Shown: positions 9,871-16,807 of the stretch, in pieces
How positions within the stretch are numbered: position 1 is the first letter of the stretch
How the letters are laid out: each line of letters begins with the position of its first letter
From: Flavitalea plasmicola
GTDB taxonomy: Bacteria; Bacteroidota; Bacteroidia; Chitinophagales; Chitinophagaceae
Length of the DNA: 64,000 bases
Assembly: GCF_030546645.1 (NCBI RefSeq)
Contig: NZ_JAUOTO010000009.1
Location: 358,728 to 422,727 of the forward strand
Direction of reading: 5' to 3'
Notes under the pieces: model-generated
Database searches by the model: none
Told to the model about the DNA's origin: nothing
The model's input: the letters and a program-made list of their open reading frames with translations, nothing else
Program-made: the position numbers and the translations under genes

Positions 9871-10051
9871 TTTACCGTTACATTTACGGTGATTTCTGCT
9901 AGTTCAACAGCCTATTTTAATCGCCTCCACACATTATCCAATCCTGTAGGATAGCCCGATTTTTCTTTCAGTCTAACTTGATTTTACCTGTTTGTCATTT
10001 GAGCAAGACTTTGTTTTATTTATATCATTATCCAAATTTAACTTAATTCGT

Positions 10052-10330
10052 ATGAAGAAGATCTTTAAGAAACTCTTGATGGGTGCGTTAATCCTGGCTC
10101 CCTTGATGTTTGTGCCGCACACCAGCAAGGCCAATATCATTTCTGATATTATCCATTGGATCACAGGTGACAAAGATGACAAGAAAGACAAGAAGGACAA
10201 AGACGGCAATGGTAACAGCGTTCCCGTTAATGGCGGCGTAGTTTTCCTGGTGGTTGCCGGGTTGGGACTGGGCGCCAAGATGCTCTATGACTATAACAAG
10301 AAAAGCCAAACTGAACCAACTTCGATATAG
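10052..10330 (+). CDS. Small secreted protein with exosortase-type C-terminal sorting tail
   Basis: A 92-residue protein starting at ATG 10052; an upstream in-frame TTG at 9992 would only add a non-signal extension. Residues 1-27 are a signal peptide (basic start, hydrophobic core, TSKA end). A very short mature segment (IISDIIHWITG) and an Asp/Lys-rich linker (DKDDKKDKKDKDGNG) follow. The C-terminal third has the tripartite sorting layout: motif VPVNGG, a hydrophobic helix (VVFLVVAGLGLGAKML), then a Lys-containing tail (YDYNKK). This resembles the PID-CTERM type tails known in Bacteroidota, with PVNGG in place of PIDGG. The exosortase gene starts 8 bases downstream, so this is its likely dedicated substrate. 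The mature function is unknown. Confidence 0.75.
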   Translation: MKKIFKKLLMGALILAPLMFVPHTSKANIISDIIHWITGDKDDKKDKKDKDGNGNSVPVNGGVVFLVVAGLGLGAKMLYDYNKKSQTEPTSI

Positions 10331-10338
10331 TTAACCCA

Positions 10339-10893
10339 GTGGATACATTGTATTCCGGCGGCGGGCTTCAAATCCCCCGTCCTGTAGTCAAATTCTTTGT
10401 AAAAGCCTTTCTGCTCTTTGTAGTATGGAAGGCTTTATACATTTTTCTTCTTCTGCCGGGAAGGGTATTGGACAGGCCGCTCACAAGGTTTGTCGGAAAT
10501 GCGACGGTAGGTGTGATGAATGTAGTGGAGGGGCACGCGGCATATAGTGCACTGGAGGCAAGGGAGAGTTTGGATATTCGTCGCGACGGCGAGCAGACCC
10601 TACGGGTGGCGGATGCGTGCAATGCGCTGGAGCTAATGGTGCTGTATATCGGATTTATCCTTTGTTTTCCTGCGCCGGGCCGGCGTAAAGTCATATTTAT
10701 ACTTGCAGGGTGTGTGCTTATCACCTTATTCAATGTGCTGCGTTGCATGGCGTTAGTATGGATCTTCGTGCATTACCGGGCCTATCTCGACTTTTCCCAT
10801 CATTTTCTTTTTACGTTCCTCATCTATGCATTTATTTTCCTGCTCTGGTATATATTCACCAAAAAGCTAACATTTCATGGCCGGACAGCGTGA
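10339..10893 (+). CDS. Exosortase/archaeosortase family transpeptidase (XrtX-like)
   Basis: A 184-residue GTG-start membrane protein. The three family residues are visible: Cys94 in ADACNALEL, Arg135 in FNVLRCMAL, and His154/His155 in DFSHHF, each next to a hydrophobic segment. Exosortases cleave C-terminal sorting tails of exported proteins in the inner membrane and are thought to transfer them to a new anchor, often in cells that make exopolysaccharide. The gene follows the candidate substrate by 8 bases and overlaps the next gene by 17 bases, so the three are almost certainly co-transcribed. The subgroup name is from memory of related Bacteroidota proteins and is not verified. Confidence 0.88.
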   Translation: MDTLYSGGGLQIPRPVVKFFVKAFLLFVVWKALYIFLLLPGRVLDRPLTRFVGNATVGVMNVVEGHAAYSALEARESLDIRRDGEQTLRVADACNALELMVLYIGFILCFPAPGRRKVIFILAGCVLITLFNVLRCMALVWIFVHYRAYLDFSHHFLFTFLIYAFIFLLWYIFTKKLTFHGRTA

Positions 10894-11269
10894 AGGAAGG
10901 AGATTTTTCCTCATAGGGCTAGGGGTGATCGTTTTATTTTATATCCTTTATTACGTAGTATTCGTCTATCATGTCTTCCTCGTCGTGCCGATGCGGCTGC
11001 GGCAGCTGATCAAGCTCGGTTTTATCCTTCTTACCTATGGTACGGGCGTCTGGGCTTTACGTAAAGACACGGCCAGGTGGATCATGAAGATCTGGCACCT
11101 GTTGTATGGCTGTACTTTCCTGTTCCTGATCTTACTGGGGGTGCTCGATGGGTGGCTGGGACGTATGTCGCCGGCTGTGCGGGAGGTGGCGGGTAACCTG
11201 CATGAGTTCCTTATCTCACCGGTACTTTACATCGTCATCGGGCTATTGCGCCGGAGAATGCCGCAGTGA
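10877..11269 (+). CDS. Exosortase-associated small membrane protein
   Basis: A 130-residue protein with about four hydrophobic segments (about 10-35, 45-60, 70-90 and 108-122) and a basic C-terminus RRRMPQ. No catalytic motif is evident. Its ATG lies inside the 3' end of the exosortase gene (17-base overlap), which implies translational coupling. Small membrane proteins next to exosortases are known in Bacteroidota and are annotated as exosortase-associated; this one fits by size and position. It may help to position the exosortase or accept its product, which is inference. It ends 13 bases before the convergent HAD phosphatase gene, with no room for a normal terminator. Confidence 0.65.
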   Translation: MAGQREGRRFFLIGLGVIVLFYILYYVVFVYHVFLVVPMRLRQLIKLGFILLTYGTGVWALRKDTARWIMKIWHLLYGCTFLFLILLGVLDGWLGRMSPAVREVAGNLHEFLISPVLYIVIGLLRRRMPQ

Positions 11270-11282
11270 AATGTAGAAGTTT

Positions 11283-11876
11283 TTAACGGAAAGGCTTATA
11301 GAAGGATCTATGGGCCAGGCTGAGCATGGGTTTGTCGCCGCTGGTATCTCCGTAGGCGTAGATCTCATCGAAGTTGGTGAGGGTGAATGCGGCTTCAATG
11401 CGTCTTACTTTTTCCTGGCCATGACAATTGCGACCTTCTATGGCTCCGGTGATCCTGCCATTTTTTGTGACAAGGCGTGTGGCGAGCAATTGGACGTCCA
11501 TGCTCTCGGCCCAGGGGCGGATCCAATTTTCGGGTGAGGCGGAAACGATGACCACCTGTGCACCTGCGTCTTTCAGACGGCTGATCTCTCCGGGGGCTTT
11601 GGATCGGATGAGGCCGGGGATAACATCCCTGGCGAAGCCTTCACAAAGCCGCATGAATTCGGGAAGGGGGTAATTGCGAAAGAAGTAACGAAGGAACTGT
11701 TCCTTTGCCATTTGGTTGGAGATAATCTTTAATTTATAGGCTACCATCCAGGGGCTGGTGAGGAGAAATCCCAGGTAAAACCGGAATTTGCCTTTGCTGT
11801 ATCTGGCAAATTCCAGCAGGGTATCTTTTGTCGTGATCGTACCGTCGAAGTCAAAAAAAGCGATGCGTTGGGGCAT
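11283..11876 (-). CDS. HAD-IB phosphatase, probable polyprenyl-phosphoribose phosphatase
   Basis: A 197-residue HAD-superfamily protein. Motif I is FFDFDGTIT near residue 9 (nucleophile and acid/base Asp pair), motif II is VIVSAS near 110, and motif IV is YGDTSGDKPML near 175, as in SerB-type HAD-IB phosphatases. It is the last gene of a four-gene minus-strand operon with a UbiA-type transferase, a DprE1-like and a DprE2-like enzyme. In mycobacteria the 5-phosphate of decaprenyl-phosphoryl-ribose phosphate is thought to be removed by a PAP2-type enzyme (Rv3807c); here a HAD enzyme sits in the matching place and would fill that step. The fold is certain; the substrate rests on the neighbours. 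Confidence 0.75.
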   Translation of the reverse strand: MPQRIAFFDFDGTITTKDTLLEFARYSKGKFRFYLGFLLTSPWMVAYKLKIISNQMAKEQFLRYFFRNYPLPEFMRLCEGFARDVIPGLIRSKAPGEISRLKDAGAQVVIVSASPENWIRPWAESMDVQLLATRLVTKNGRITGAIEGRNCHGQEKVRRIEAAFTLTNFDEIYAYGDTSGDKPMLSLAHRSFYKPFR

Positions 11877-11885
11877 TGGAAGCGG

Positions 11886-12617
11886 TTACATTTTTAGCTT
11901 TTTAAAGATGGGTTCAGGAATGCTTTTGATGATGAGCATGATCCAGCGCCAGAACCATTTCACGTACACCACGTTCTTCTTTTTGTCGATGGCTTTATAG
12001 ACTGTGTTTGCCACGTCAGCGGGGTGGGCTGTCAGTAAACCCGGCAGCGGCATATTCTCCGTCATTTTTGTATAGACGAAGCCCGGTTGGATGGATACAA
12101 CATGGACTTTTTGGTGGAACAGGCGGTTACGCAGGCCTGACAGGTAGGCCGTGAAGCCTGCCTTGGCGCTGCCATAGATATAGTTGCTCTGCCGACCTCT
12201 TTCGCCGGCGACGGAGCTGATGGCTGCGATGGTGCCTGTGCCGGTGGAGGCATAGGCGTTGGCCACGATATTTAAGATGGAGACGGCGCCGGTGTAATTC
12301 ACCTGAATCGTACGGGCGCATTCCTGCCAATCCGTCTCGGCCTTTTTCTGTTCACCCAGATAACCGAACACACAGATGGTGATGTCGGGTCTTGGGTTCA
12401 GGGAGGTCCAGAATGCTTCATGAGTGGTGGGTTTTTCGGCGTCAAACTCATGAAGGGTGGCGGGAGCGTTATGACGGATGGACAGATCTGACCTAAGTGG
12501 CTGGAGCCTTTCCGCATTGCGGGCGGCGAGCTGGATCGTGTAGCCGGCCCCTGCATATTTGCGGGCGATGGCGATGGCCATGTCACTTGAGGCGCCGAGG
12601 ATGAGAACAGTAGGCAT
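11886..12617 (-). CDS. dprE2: DprE2-like SDR, polyprenylphosphoryl-2-keto-ribose reductase
   Basis: A 243-residue short-chain dehydrogenase. The N-terminal nucleotide-binding loop is ILGASSDMA, the catalytic Ser lies in AISSVAGERG, and the Tyr/Lys pair in YIYGSAKAG. A C-terminal amphipathic or hydrophobic segment (WFWRWIMLIIKSIP) could attach it to the membrane, as expected for a lipid-linked substrate. It lies 6 bases downstream of the DprE1-like oxidase. In mycobacteria DprE1 and DprE2 together epimerise decaprenylphosphoryl-ribose to decaprenylphosphoryl-arabinose, DprE2 reducing the keto intermediate with NADH. Gene order and sequence support the same role here with the local polyprenol. 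Another SDR activity cannot be excluded from sequence alone. Confidence 0.78.
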   Translation of the reverse strand: MPTVLILGASSDMAIAIARKYAGAGYTIQLAARNAERLQPLRSDLSIRHNAPATLHEFDAEKPTTHEAFWTSLNPRPDITICVFGYLGEQKKAETDWQECARTIQVNYTGAVSILNIVANAYASTGTGTIAAISSVAGERGRQSNYIYGSAKAGFTAYLSGLRNRLFHQKVHVVSIQPGFVYTKMTENMPLPGLLTAHPADVANTVYKAIDKKKNVVYVKWFWRWIMLIIKSIPEPIFKKLKM

Positions 12618-12623
12618 GAGGGC

Positions 12624-13982
12624 TTAGGTATTTTGTAGTTTTTCTAATTTAATGTTTGTCAGGGTCAACCTGTCGGACTGGACGGACCTGATCTTTCCGT
12701 CCGGGTTGTATTTGCGTACAATGGAAAGGAACTGCGGCAGGTGTTGATAACCGGCCCGGAGGACTTCCGGCTTCATCCTGGCGTCCTTGGACATATAGAG
12801 CCGGCCGCCGTATTGCAGTACGATCCTGTCCAGTTCGTCGAGGGTTTCGAAGAGACCTTTCCGAACGGGGATATCGAGCGCGAGGGTATAGCCTTCCATG
12901 GGAAATCCTATGAGGCTTTCCTGTTTGCCAAAGACCTTCAGTACGGCCAGGAATGAGCCCAGGCCTTTATCGCTGATGCGCTGCAGGATCTCTATCAGTC
13001 CCTGTTTGGCTTCCATGGGGACGACGAACTGATACTGTATGAAACCTTTTTTACCGTATCCTCTGTTCCAGTGCAGGATGGCATCCAGGGGATAGAAGAA
13101 AGGTTCGTAACTCACGGTATTGTTGATCTCTTTTTTAAAGTTCTTTCCGTAGTACAGGAAGTTGAAGGCTTTTACAGTAAAGCTATTCAATATCCAGGAG
13201 GGCAGATTGAACGGAAAGGTGATCTGCTTTTTCTTTGGCAATTGCAACGGTTGGTCCTTTTGTTTGGGCGAGAGGTCGCTGATGGTGGCGTGCTCACCCA
13301 GGATGAGGATGCTGCGTCCGAAGCCTTTACCCTTTTTGAGGCAGTCGATCCAGGCGACGGAATACGTATAGTCCTTATATTTTTCGAAAAGGCTGATGAT
13401 CTCTTCCAGGTTGGCCGCCTTGACTTGTTTTTGGCGGATGTAGGATGTTTCCACCTTCTTCAGGCGGAAGCGTACGCGGGTGATGAGGCCCGTGAGGCCC
13501 ATGCCGCCGCAGGTGGCCTCGAAGAGGTCGGTGTGCAGGGACGGGCCGCAGGTGATGAGCGCGCCGTCGGCCAGCAGCAGGTCCATTTCTTCCACGTGGT
13601 GGGAAAAACATCCATCGACATGGTGATTTTTGCCGTGGACGTCACTGGCAACAGCGCCGCCTATCGTGATGAACTTTGTTCCCGGGGTCACAGGCAGGAA
13701 CCATCCTTTTGGGACGATGACTTCCAGCACCTGGTCCAGAGTGATGCCGCTTTGGCATTCCAGGATGCCATTGGATGTATCGAAGGAAAGGATCTTATCG
13801 AAGCGAGTGGTGTTGATCGTGGTGCCGGCCAGGGAAGCGTCTCCGTAGCAGCGGCCGTTGCCCCTGGGGATGAAGGGACCCGCCTGGGGGAGGAATTGCC
13901 GGATATCCTCCAGCTGGGTGAAATTGCGTTCATCACTTTGCATAACCGGGTAGTTGCCCCAGTTGGCGATTTCCTTTTTCAT
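12624..13982 (-). CDS. dprE1: DprE1-like FAD-dependent polyprenylphosphoryl-ribose 2-oxidase
   Basis: A 452-residue FAD-binding oxidoreductase of the vanillyl-alcohol-oxidase fold, close in length to mycobacterial DprE1 (about 460). Recognisable motifs are PRGNGRCYGDAS (FAD, about 39-50), DVHGKNHHVDG (about 114-124, the conserved HGKNHH loop) and RLYMSKDAR with Lys399 in the place of the catalytic Lys418. The segment GYTLALD (364-370) aligns with the stretch that carries Cys387 in Mycobacterium tuberculosis; Ala368 replaces the cysteine. It oxidises the 2-OH of polyprenylphosphoryl-ribose in the first half of epimerisation to arabinose. It lies between the UbiA-type transferase (41-base gap) and the DprE2-like gene. 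Confidence 0.85.
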   Translation of the reverse strand: MKKEIANWGNYPVMQSDERNFTQLEDIRQFLPQAGPFIPRGNGRCYGDASLAGTTINTTRFDKILSFDTSNGILECQSGITLDQVLEVIVPKGWFLPVTPGTKFITIGGAVASDVHGKNHHVDGCFSHHVEEMDLLLADGALITCGPSLHTDLFEATCGGMGLTGLITRVRFRLKKVETSYIRQKQVKAANLEEIISLFEKYKDYTYSVAWIDCLKKGKGFGRSILILGEHATISDLSPKQKDQPLQLPKKKQITFPFNLPSWILNSFTVKAFNFLYYGKNFKKEINNTVSYEPFFYPLDAILHWNRGYGKKGFIQYQFVVPMEAKQGLIEILQRISDKGLGSFLAVLKVFGKQESLIGFPMEGYTLALDIPVRKGLFETLDELDRIVLQYGGRLYMSKDARMKPEVLRAGYQHLPQFLSIVRKYNPDGKIRSVQSDRLTLTNIKLEKLQNT

Positions 13983-14023
13983 GTTGATCTGATTTTGTCA
14001 ATAAAAATATCACATGGAATGAG

Positions 14024-14935
14024 CTATCGCCCTGAATTCATGTGTACGGATTTCTCAAAAAAGGTAATATCTTTTAGATATAGCAGCAAAATAAAGCTGG
14101 CGATCCACAGGACTATGGAGATCTGGATGAAGCGGTCTTTATAGAGGATCTTAGTAGGCGAGCCGGAGTCGGAATGGACGTAAATGATCTGGAGGTAGCG
14201 CATGAGGCCCGCCATGACGAACAGACCGGTGTAGTACAGGCGGAACGTGCCCAGCCTGGCTTGCACCAGCGGGTTCATGGTGTACATGAAGTAGGCGACG
14301 ATGATCACGGCGGAAACCAGGGACAGCATGACATTGACAAATTCCAGGTTGTAACCTTTGACCGCCTTGCGCATATCGGTGCCTGTGCTGATCTTCAGCA
14401 ATACGTCGTCCCTTCGTTTGCCCAGGGCCATGAACACAGCCAGCAGGAAGACCATGATGACGACCCATTCCGTGAGGTTGACATCACCTGCCACGGACCC
14501 TGCCTTGATGCGGAGGACGAAGCCGGCCGCCAGGATCATGATATCCAGGATGGGAATGGATTTCAGGCCCAGGCAATAACCTATGTTGATGGTGAAATAG
14601 ATACTGATGACGAAGAGGAATTTCAGGCTGATGAACCAGGAAATCGCAAATCCGAGGATGATGAGCAGGGCACAGATGACAAGAGCGGCTGGCTTGCTGA
14701 CGGCGCCTGAGGCGAGGGGGCGGAAACGTTTGGTAGGGTGTTTTCTATCGTCCTCGATGTCCCTGTAATCGTTGATGATATAGATGCTGCTGGCGATGCA
14801 GGAGAAAGCCAGGAAGCCATAGGAGATCATCAACAGCTTGTCAAAATACAATAATTTACCAGCAAAAAAGAGCGGTACGAATAAGAATAAATTTTTTGCC
14901 CAATCCTTTGGTCTTAAGAGTTTCAGGTATGCCAC
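14024..14935 (-). CDS. UbiA-family polyprenyl-phosphate phosphoribosyltransferase (DPPR synthase-like)
   Basis: A 303-residue GTG-start membrane protein with about eight to nine hydrophobic segments. The first Asp-rich motif is NDYRDIEDDRKHPTKRFRP (about 54-72), which closely follows the pattern of mycobacterial Rv3806c, and FVLRIKAGS with GKRRDD further on also matches that subgroup rather than UbiA of quinone synthesis. The family reaction transfers 5-phosphoribose from PRPP to polyprenyl phosphate at the inner membrane. It is the first gene of the operon that continues with DprE1-like, DprE2-like and HAD genes, which together would convert PRPP to polyprenyl-phospho-arabinose. It diverges from a GT-C-like gene. 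Confidence 0.85.
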   Translation of the reverse strand: MAYLKLLRPKDWAKNLFLFVPLFFAGKLLYFDKLLMISYGFLAFSCIASSIYIINDYRDIEDDRKHPTKRFRPLASGAVSKPAALVICALLIILGFAISWFISLKFLFVISIYFTINIGYCLGLKSIPILDIMILAAGFVLRIKAGSVAGDVNLTEWVVIMVFLLAVFMALGKRRDDVLLKISTGTDMRKAVKGYNLEFVNVMLSLVSAVIIVAYFMYTMNPLVQARLGTFRLYYTGLFVMAGLMRYLQIIYVHSDSGSPTKILYKDRFIQISIVLWIASFILLLYLKDITFFEKSVHMNSGR

Positions 14936-15066
14936 TGCATTTAATTATCGCGACAAAGTACAAACAAAATGACAAAATTTATAATATTGCTTTTAAATAA
15001 TGCAATAAATTAATCTTTTACCCATTTATCCCTGCAGTATTGTATTCTAACCCGAAAAGTATATAT

Positions 15067-16779
15067 ATGTCCCCTAAGCTCACGGCCAGACTAGAGATTT
15101 TCATCATCGTTGTACTGGCTTTTGTGCCTCTTTTTCTGCGGTTGCCCTACCGGGTGAATATTTTCCTATCCTGGGAAGGCGCCTATAGGATCAGCCAGGG
15201 GCAGCTGCCTTTCCGGGATTTTGGGACGCCGTTGGGGGGCATGTATTGGGTGGTACCGGCTATATTCTTCAAGCTGCTGGGTCCAGGAATGTTTACTTTG
15301 GTGAAAGCGCAGGTATTTATCAATATTCTGGCCGGATTGTCCTTTCGCAGCATTTTAAGGACACTTGCCGACAATGCGGGTATCCGGCTGGCTTCCGTGC
15401 TTTTGTTCTGTCTGTCCTATTCCTTTTTTAATTTCTGGCCCTGGTATAATCATTCGGTGATCGTGTATGAGCTGGTGGCCCTGGCTTGCCTGTTCCGGTG
15501 GGTGAGGCCCGACCTGGAGGTTTCGGCAGGCGGGCGGAGTCGTTGGCATATCGGGTGGCTGGTGGCTGCCGGGGCATTTACCGTTGCTTCCTTTCTTACG
15601 AAGCAGGATGGCGGAGGGCTGACCTTTTTCATCTGCTGTGCCCTGCTGCTGGTCTATGGGTTGACCGGTGGGGGGTGGAAGGGTTTATTGGTCTATATCG
15701 TCAGTTTTTTTGGGGTTCTGCTGCTGGTGATCCTGCCTTTTCTTTCGCATGGATTCGGATACTGGTTCAATCATGGTCAGGCGCCGCATACGGCGAGGGT
15801 TTCGGCCTATGATATCGCGGAAGACTTTTTTGGCGGAAGCCAATGGATCAAGTTCTATCTGTTCCTGCTGGTCGTGCTGTGTCTTGCCTGTTTCCGGGAT
15901 ATGGCCGGGTTGCGGCGGGAGAAGCGGTTGGTGTTACTGGTGGTGCTGACGCTCGGTATCCTTGGCGAGGCGGCCATCTTTCAGGTGACCAGCTATACGC
16001 CGCCGGACAATAACATTTTCTATCACAGTTTTGCTTTCGCCTGTTTGTTCACATTGGCGGCGCGGCTGACAGGGATCAATTTTGCCACCACGAGGATGGC
16101 GGTGGTGCTGGCGGCCGGGATCCTTTTATGGTGGAGCGGGGTCTGGTGGAAGTATACGAACCGGCTGGTGGCGCGCATCATTCCTGCGCGCAGTCAGCAA
16201 CATGTGTCACCGTCGGGTGAGAATGTCGTTAATAAATATACCTATACGATCAGCAGGGATACCGTTCGGGACATACCGGTGGAGCAGTGGATCGAATGCG
16301 GGCTGCCTGCCTTTAACCGGATCTATATGCCGGCGCCTACTGTGGCGGGGATCCATAGAGTCATGGCTTTGAGCCGTGAGCTACGAGCTACGAGCGGTGA
16401 GCTGCGAGCTGCGAGCAAGGGTTTGAAGGTTTTGAATATGTGCGAGTTGACGCCGTTGGCGGCGGAGATACCTTTTTCGCTGGAGAGGAATTCCGAGCTG
16501 CCCTTGTGGTATCATCTGGGAGTGGGTATGTTCAACCGGCAGGCGGAGATCCTGGAGAAGCGGATCGGGGAGCATTATTATGACCTGGTCCTTTTTGAGG
16601 ATATCCCCACTTTAAATAATTTCTATGCCTTCCGGGTAGGGGATTCCCTGCGCCAGCACTACAGGCTGGTGGATTCTTTCGTGGCTCCGCGGCGTGGTCC
16701 CGAGACGCAGGGAAAGATCCTGGTCTATGTCCGTCCGGCGGATGGAGTCGCCGTAGCCGGAGACTTAAGGCGTCCGTGA
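15067..16779 (+). CDS. GT-C-like membrane glycosyltransferase with heptad-repeat insert
   Basis: A 570-residue protein; ATG 15067 is preferred to TTG 15040. About ten to twelve hydrophobic segments fill residues 10-370. The first loop, FLSWEGAYRISQGQLPFRD, has the acidic residue followed by a substrate-loop pattern common in GT-C enzymes of the ArnT/PMT type. A soluble C-terminal domain (about 370-570) follows. Within it, residues about 435-451 (LSRELRATSGELRAASK region) are encoded by seven copies of the genome's 7-bp repeat, so this stretch is probably a recent insert. The gene diverges from the predicted polyprenyl-phospho-arabinose operon, so an arabinosyl or other pentosyl donor is plausible but unproven. 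Confidence 0.62.
   Translation: MSPKLTARLEIFIIVVLAFVPLFLRLPYRVNIFLSWEGAYRISQGQLPFRDFGTPLGGMYWVVPAIFFKLLGPGMFTLVKAQVFINILAGLSFRSILRTLADNAGIRLASVLLFCLSYSFFNFWPWYNHSVIVYELVALACLFRWVRPDLEVSAGGRSRWHIGWLVAAGAFTVASFLTKQDGGGLTFFICCALLLVYGLTGGGWKGLLVYIVSFFGVLLLVILPFLSHGFGYWFNHGQAPHTARVSAYDIAEDFFGGSQWIKFYLFLLVVLCLACFRDMAGLRREKRLVLLVVLTLGILGEAAIFQVTSYTPPDNNIFYHSFAFACLFTLAARLTGINFATTRMAVVLAAGILLWWSGVWWKYTNRLVARIIPARSQQHVSPSGENVVNKYTYTISRDTVRDIPVEQWIECGLPAFNRIYMPAPTVAGIHRVMALSRELRATSGELRAASKGLKVLNMCELTPLAAEIPFSLERNSELPLWYHLGVGMFNRQAEILEKRIGEHYYDLVLFEDIPTLNNFYAFRVGDSLRQHYRLVDSFVAPRRGPETQGKILVYVRPADGVAVAGDLRRP
16371..16419 (+). repeat. Intragenic 7-bp repeat array (7 units)
   Basis: Seven consecutive heptamers of the GAGCTGC/GAGCTAC/GAGCGGT family occupy 49 bases inside the GT-C-like gene. 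The same heptamers form the intergenic arrays at 35302, 53465, 57909 and 61585. The reading frame stays open. Confidence 0.9.
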
Positions 16780-16791
16780 GGTAAGATGTGT

Positions 16792-16799
16792 TAATTTTG
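16792..16799 (+). promoter_or_regulatory. Possible -7 box (TAATTTTG) for recG
   Basis: The octamer matches the Bacteroidota -7 consensus TANNTTTG and ends 8 bases before the recG TTG start. No TTTG-like -33 box is at the expected distance. If used, the mRNA would be nearly leaderless. Confidence 0.3.
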
Positions 16800-16807
16800 G
16801 CGAAATT

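Noticed and set aside
9941..9952. Palindrome ATCCTGTAGGAT followed by a T-run as terminator of the GT-C-like gene
   Set aside because: The stem is only five base pairs with a two-base loop and the T-run is separated by seven bases, so it is too weak to call.
13071..14144. 357-codon plus-strand frame opposite the DprE1-like gene
   Set aside because: It is antisense to a well-supported gene with intact motifs, has low-complexity composition and no recognisable domain.
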